Source: Gordionus sp. m RMFG-2023 (Eukaryota > Nematomorpha > Gordioida > Chordodea > Parachordodidae). Taken from it: DNA of 64,000 bases. The stretch lies in assembly GCF_954871325.1 (NCBI RefSeq), contig NC_088777.1, forward strand, positions 50,011,366 through 50,075,365, given 5' to 3'. The notes beneath the pieces were generated by a model. It was not told the origin of the DNA, ran no database searches, and saw nothing but the letters and a program-made list of their open reading frames with translations. Position numbers and translations under genes: made by a program. The number at the start of each line of letters is the position of its first letter. The stretch's first letter is position 1. Positions 57,979-64,000 of this stretch are shown here, piece by piece.

Positions 57979-60900
57979 GTTTAAAAAATATTATATCATT
58001 TAAACTGATATAGTAATTTTTTTTATGGAGAAAGATTTTAATAATAAGCAATTTATTTAGAAATCTGACTTTTCAAAAGAAATTTTATTAAAATAAAAAT
58101 ATATATTCCAAAAACAAATTTTCCTTTTTAATAATATAATTAATTATCTTTATTGAATTATTTTTTATATTATATTTTTTATTTCGATTTAAAAACCTAT
58201 TTCAATTGACAATAAAAGATATTCAATTATACATAATATCTATTAAAATGTTAAAATAATTTATTTAAAAAATATTAATTTTAATAAAAACATAATTGAA
58301 TTCCTAGTTACATTAAAAAAATATTGTATGTTCTACCTAAGGAATAAGAATTTTTAATAAACTAATAGTTATAATTTGTATTGTTAAATTAATTTTAATT
58401 TGCAATAAATTATAAATTTTTCATTTCGTATATGTTACTATAAGGCCTAATTAGTTTCCCATACTATAAATAATTGTTATAAAAAGAGTAACTTCTAGAT
58501 ATATTAACGCTTATGTATAATATTTGTTATAATCAAATTCCATATATATATATGTGTATTAATGTTGTCAAATAGCGCCTTCGTAAAGGAGGTTATTTTT
58601 TATGTTAAAAATGAATAAGACGTTTCCTTATTTTTGACGAATGCGTTTCTTTTTTATTAGGTTCGTTTAATTTGAGAAAATCTTATTTTTATTCAAATAA
58701 AAAATATTAATTTATTTTTTGTATGATTATTTGAAATTTATTTTTATAATGAGTTTAATATTAGTTGAACATAATTAAAACTATCATAAATTTATTTATT
58801 TATATGATATATAAAAGGTTGTTATATATTAGGAATGTTTACAATACTAGTTATTATACATCAGAATAAATCATATTATACAATAAATTGTATTTTTTGA
58901 ATTTTAATAAATTAGTTTATGAAGATAGGGTATAATATTTGCAAATTTAATAGAATGGTTTTTTAAAAATTTATTTATTAAAACTATTTATAAAATAATA
59001 TATATTACACTAAAAAATCCAAATTTAAAAGAATTTAAATAATTATAGATTTAATAATTGTGTTCTTAAAAAGGGACCATAATTATATCTAGTAATAGTA
59101 ATTTGAATTTTTCTAATGTATTAAAATGTTCTGGCTTCAATTATAAAATGCCTAATTCTAGATTTTATAAAAAAAATTACTGTTACTGGGGAAAAAAGAG
59201 CTGATAATAAATGTGACCAGGTTTTATCAAAAATCTTCACATTTTTTGATCTTCAAAAGAGCAAAGATTATTGAAGATTTTTGAGCAATTGTTATGTGAC
59301 TGTATGAAAGGAAAAATTTTGATATTTTATATTTTTTTAAAATCTTATTGTTAGTGGATTGATATTGATGCCTGAAGTCATGAAGAGACTCCAAAACAGT
59401 CCCATATTAATGATTTGCTACCAATCGATAATTACCACATACAAATCTGGTTTTTATTTTCAATGTTTGATAAGTTGGTGGGCCCAAGATAGTTGGGAAT
59501 ATGTTCAGCTGTTAAGCCTCTATTAATTACATGCTGTTTAGAGCTCTTTTCTCCCGTTAAGTATGCTACCAACCTTTTGAATCAACCCTAGAATTGCATT
59601 TGATATACAAATGCGGTTGTAAAATATGAAATCTTAGACGTAAACCAATGAGTCGGTCAATTGAGTGGTTAATTGAGCTGTCAATTGAGCTGTCAATAGT
59701 TAAATTATTTTTAAAATTTTTCCAAAAAGTAAATTATGTTAAATTGATAATATGGTATGAAGATATATGTCCTACACTTATCAAAAAGTTGATAGAACTC
59801 TAAAACATTTATTATCTTATGAAAATTACCAATATTATATTAAATGAAAAATAACTTTAGACACCAAAACATTAATAATAAAACGAAAATTAAAAAATGA
59901 TACAAATTTCATTATTACATTATTTAGTATTTAGTATATTATATATATATATATATATATTTCACATCTATACATTAAAAAAAATATATAATTAAATCGT
60001 TTAAATTTATATGTAAAAAATCGAATAAACATAATTTAAAATGTGAATTTTTTTTTTAAACAAATTAAATTAAAAATTTGCGAATAATTGTTAATTTGCT
60101 ATTGATATAAAATACTTTTTTAATCATTTAATGGATTTCCCTTTTATTAAATTTTTTTTTGAAAAAAGATGAATAAAGAGTTTTGCAATAGAAAAAAGTT
60201 GTTAGGAGTTTTCGGTAGAATATTTATCTTTATAACTTTATGATAAATAAACAATATCAATAAAAATGTTTCTTTAAGATGAACATATATTCTGTCCTGA
60301 GCATGAACGTGGTGGAAGTGTAATGTAAAACATATTGCGAACGGCAAAATGGAGTGAGAAGGTTGCTATTAATTCTCTTTTCCCACGTGGCCTACTAATA
60401 AATGCGCCTGACTCCAAATAAGATTTGAGGTTCAATCATAGACCAATGAGTCAAAAACAAAACATGTACAAAATGTAATGTTATTACCATGTTGGCTTAA
60501 TCCCAGAAATGAAGGTTGTCCGTGTAGCAACAAAATGTCTTTTCTGATAAAATCCTTTTCAGTTTGATTTATAAATCCTTTATCTAGTAATCAATAAAGA
60601 TCCGATATTTAGAGAAGGGTTTGTAAATAAAAAAAAAATCCTTCAATTCCTAAATTATGACAAAATGACACCAAACAACATCTCGTAAATCATGCAGTAA
60701 AAAGTGTCATATTTGTGGAGAGTTAAATTTTATTATTCTTGATTTTTTTTTCTAATACAGAATATGAAATCGTAAACAGATACTGGATTCCTTTTTTTTT
60801 AAAAAAATAATTCATAGAAACCAGAAAACCAGAAAGCATTTTATTCTCCGGAATGGGTTTAAAAGAAATTGGCAAATAATTTATCTATATATATATATAT

Positions 60901-61679
60901 TACCTTACATTCGAATGTTAGCGCAAATTCACCGCGAAACATATAAAATATGATATATATAAGTATAATAATTTTTTTAACATTAATTATTGTATAACTT
61001 AGCCGCGAATTTAAACGCTGACAATGAATGCTGGGTAGACATTATGAAATCCCTGTATTCATATCATTTATTGAAAGCTATTATTTTTAAAATTTAATAA
61101 ATAGATTTTTCTATCCTAAAATACTAAAATATAATATTGGTTATAAATGGCGTAAGATTTATTTTTTTTTAAATAATGTTTATTATTGTTATTTGGTTAT
61201 TGATTATCTTAACAGAGTTTGGAACCGGAAATAAGAATTGGAACAGCTGTTCAAATTTAGGGAATTTAAATCAGAGTTAGCAAAATTTTTAAAAACTGTT
61301 GTATGATACAACGTATATTATGTATTTTAAGTGGTGTTTTCAATTTAAATTATGTTTAATATTGCTTTTTGACAAATGTTTCACTTAAGGCGAAAAGAAG
61401 ACATATTATATTGTAATAATATATTTAAGGTTGTTAATTATATAACGTTATTGGAAACAATTGATTTTCAAGATATATAAAGAATATTTATTTTGATATA
61501 CACACAGATAAAAAACATTCATTTTTAATTTCTTTTGTATAACCATATTATTCAATAAATAGATCACTTGTTTAACCATATTATCAAATAAAAAGACCAG
61601 ATCATATTCAAGTTATTCTATATATTTATTCTTATTCATTAGAAATCAAAACTGGAACTTTAATTATAATTATTAAAAA
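57979..61679. other. 5' flank of receptor E and AT-rich spacer
   Basis: 58030-59160 and 59815-59960 match the 43.7-47.8-kb region. The interval 59165-59815 is absent from that copy and so is an insertion in one lineage or a loss in the other. It is less AT-rich, and GTCAATTGAGCT is repeated near 59660-59690. No gene is recognised. The 66-codon minus frame at 60147-60347 has no family features. Confidence 0.45.
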
Positions 61680-61978
61680 ATATTTAGAAACTGAAATGGA
61701 AACTTTTTTTATAACCAGGTTTTTAAAAATATCGTTTGGTATATTAATTTTAAAAAAAACATATTTAGAAACGGAAATAGAATATTTTTAAGTCCAGATT
61801 CCCAGAAATATCGTTTGGTATATTAATTTTTTTAAAAATATTTAGAAATGAAAATAGAATCTTTTTTAAGTCCAGGTTTCCAAAAATATCTTTTGGTATA
61901 TTAATTTTAAAAAAAAATTATTTAGAAACGGAAATAGAATATTTTTAAGTCCAGATTCCCAGAAGTATTGTTTGGTAT
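61680..61978 (+). repeat. tandem repeat, about 78 bp x 4, abutting the LTR
   Basis: Four imperfect units share TATTTAGAAACGGAAATAGA, AAGTCCAGATTCCCAGAAAT and CGTTTGGTATATTAATTTT. The last unit is cut at TTTGGTAT, exactly where the LTR TG begins. Units 2 and 4 are most alike. Confidence 0.85.
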
Positions 61979-64000
61979 TGTTATATTTGAATGTTTATAT
62001 ATATATATTAAAAGGTTACGCTATTTGAATTATATATTACTATAACTTTCTTACAATTAATATTATCTTATGGAGGTCAATGTAATTGCATATTAGTAGA
62101 AATGACATAATTATAAAAGACTATATATAGGAAACAATTTTATAATAAAGAATCTATTGTTTTGACTATAAAAAATGGCGACGAGATGAAAAAAAAATCT
62201 AAGTCGCGTCGGTCTTCGGTCAAGTTTAATAATATATAGAATTATAAAAAATTTTTCTGTTTATAATAAAAAAATTATATATATTTAGAAATTATGGAAA
62301 AAATTCCAGGACTTTAAAAAGGAAGATTGTTCTATATAGGACTACGTTGATTATATCAAATATATACTAAATGTGAAAAATATTCATCAAACTGACGCCA
62401 CTTTAAAAAAATTATTTATAGCTTATGGAGGAATAAACATTATAACTGATATCAAAAAATTACTCTATCCTAGGAATATAGAGGAGGTAGGATGGATCGA
62501 CTTATATAAAATAGCAAAACAACTATATAAAGATGAAAGAACTATTTTGACATCAAGAAATTTCATTAGATTAAGTCGCGGGGCATCTGAATCCGTAATG
62601 AGCTATTTAAAATATATAAACAAATTAAAATAATAAAGAAGACGATTCGGATGTCTCAATAAGAAAAATATGCAAATATGGGCAACATCTAACAATTGAG
62701 GTATTAATAAACAACCAAAAAATTAAAATGGAATATGATACTGGCTCGGCAGTGACTATTATTAATGAAATTATATGTATAAAATCGGAAGGCCAAAACT
62801 TAGAAAGCTAAAGCACCAACTACATATGGAAATAATAGAATAAAAATTATGGGTGAAGCTGATTAGATATAAATACAATGATAATGGTAACTTAAATATT
62901 GACAAACTATATAAAGAATTTGCTACGGTGTTTGATAATAAATTAGGATTAATAAAGATGTCGAACCAGTAAAACTACAATTAGAAGAAAATACAAAACC
63001 AATTGCACTGCCAACTAGAATAGTACCGTTGCCTTTAAAATTAGAAATTATAAATGAATTGAAACGTTTGGATGAAAATAATATAATCAAGAAAATAGAT
63101 CCATCAACAACAAGAGTAACCTGGAGTACTCCAATGGTAGTGGTACGTAAAACTTCAGGTGATCTACGATTATGTGGAGATTTCAAGGTAACATTAAATA
63201 AATTTATACTAAAAGACTATCACATTCTACCAACGTTTGAAGAATTAATAGCAAAAATAGTGAATGAAAATAAATATACAACATTAGATCTCAAAGATGC
63301 ATACCTACAAATGAGCATTGACGATGAATCGCAAGAATTATTTACAATGGTAACACCAAATGGATACTACCGCTATTTACGATTACCTTCTGGTATAGCT
63401 ACAGCACCAATAATATTTCAACCATATAGACGATTTACTGGCTGATTGTAAAGATACATCAGTTTATTTAGATGATGTTATAATCACGGGAAAATATAAT
63501 AATGAACATATAAAGAATATAAAACAAGTCCTCAAAAAATTGCAAAATGCGGGATTAAAAGTCAAAACAAGCAAAATAAATTTTATGAAAGAAAAAGTAT
63601 CATATTTAGGATACATAATTGATCAAAATGGAATACACCCAGATAAAAATAAAATAATTGCAATACAAAAATACCCAACTCCAAAAGATAGACATGACAC
63701 AAAATCATTTTTAGTATATTAAACTATTATACATGGTTCATACCAAACTTACATGGAATCATAGCCGAATTACATAATAAAACTAGTAAAAATGTTAAGT
63801 GGAATTGGACTAAAAAAGATGATGCATTATTTGAAAAAGCAAAAGGAATAGTAACAGAACACAATACTATACAATTTTATAAACCAGAACTTGAGCAAAG
63901 AATCCAAAGCCATAGTAAACGGCGTAGAAAAATTTCATAACTATTTGTATGGACGAAAATTTAAAATACGAACGGACCATAAACCTTTAATAAAAATATA
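61979..64000 (+). mobile_element. Ty3/gypsy-type LTR retroelement, 5' part, runs off the window (fossil)
   Basis: The 5' LTR spans 61979 to about 62173 and matches the LTR at 238-415. It is followed by TGGCGACGAGATG (62176), at the usual primer-binding place. A gag-like frame is at 62373-62633, an aspartic protease motif (YDTGSAVTI) near 62730, and reverse transcriptase from about 62950 to 63720. The last carries TRVTWSTPMVVV, LRLCGDF, TLDLKDAYLQM and, nearby, the YLDDVIITG active-site box. The start of RNase H (IRTDHKPL) is at the window edge. It is broken, with roughly five or more breaks in what is visible. Integrase and the 3' LTR would lie beyond the window. Confidence 0.85.

Larger units (their letters stand above)
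27180..60000. repeat. tandem segmental duplication carrying the receptor family
   Basis: The repeating order is: a segment X (30637-30975, 41105-41520, 52951-53400), then a receptor gene on the minus strand, then its 5' flank. The 5' flanks of the receptors at 28.8, 35.1 and 48.3 kb match one another for over 1 kb. Those at 43.7 and 58.0 kb match each other, and parts continue to about 47.7 and 59.9 kb. Transposon insertions between units account for much of the spacing. Outer limits are approximate. Confidence 0.8.

Noticed and set aside
60147-60347. Minus-strand 66-codon frame.
   Set aside because: No motif or homologue is recognised, and its tail is simple A/T sequence.

Overview
The window is very AT-rich (by eye about three-quarters A+T or more). 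It comes from an animal nuclear genome: the host genes are a spliced exocyst subunit with animal-type conserved motifs and rhodopsin-class seven-helix receptors. The rest is mainly DNA transposon debris (hAT, piggyBac, Tc1/mariner, short non-autonomous elements), one LINE-like relic and two pieces of one Ty3/gypsy-type family. I cannot name the species. An AT-rich invertebrate such as a rotifer, flatworm, copepod or cnidarian would fit, and nothing seen settles it.

Layout. At 1-415 is the 3' end of an LTR retroelement running in from the left, followed by an 809-bp non-autonomous hAT with an exact 8-bp target duplication. From 15805 down to 2879 on the minus strand is one large host gene, EXOC7/Exo70. 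I traced 17 exons by splice sites, phase and similarity to human Exo70. They sum to exactly 2400 nt (799 codons plus stop) with no break. Its introns range from 45 nt to 2 kb and hold several transposon remnants, including an inverted repeat pair around exons 12-14. A piggyBac element lies about 220 bp upstream of the Exo70 start. From 18 to 25 kb there is no host gene, only short hAT-like elements, a two-unit tandem repeat and a decayed hAT.

From about 27.2 to 60 kb lies a tandem segmental duplication. Five copies of an intronless divergent receptor gene sit on the minus strand with recognisable shared flanks. Three are open (33.8-35.1, 42.4-43.7, 56.7-58.0 kb), one is frameshifted (27.5-28.8 kb) and one is a 5' fragment (47.8-48.3 kb). 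They form two subfamilies. Transposons have landed between and inside the units: a mariner, a second piggyBac, a LINE-like relic, a BED-hAT, and a 2.5-kb hAT with exact target duplication that itself contains two smaller elements. One short element is present in one unit and absent at the matching site of another, which dates it after the duplication. The right edge (61979-64000) holds the 5' LTR and gag-pol part of the same LTR family seen at the left edge, preceded by a 4-unit tandem repeat.

How the genes relate. Exo70 is a housekeeping secretion gene that tolerates large repeat-filled introns. The receptor array is a lineage-specific family in birth-and-death turnover. The two are not functionally linked by anything visible here.
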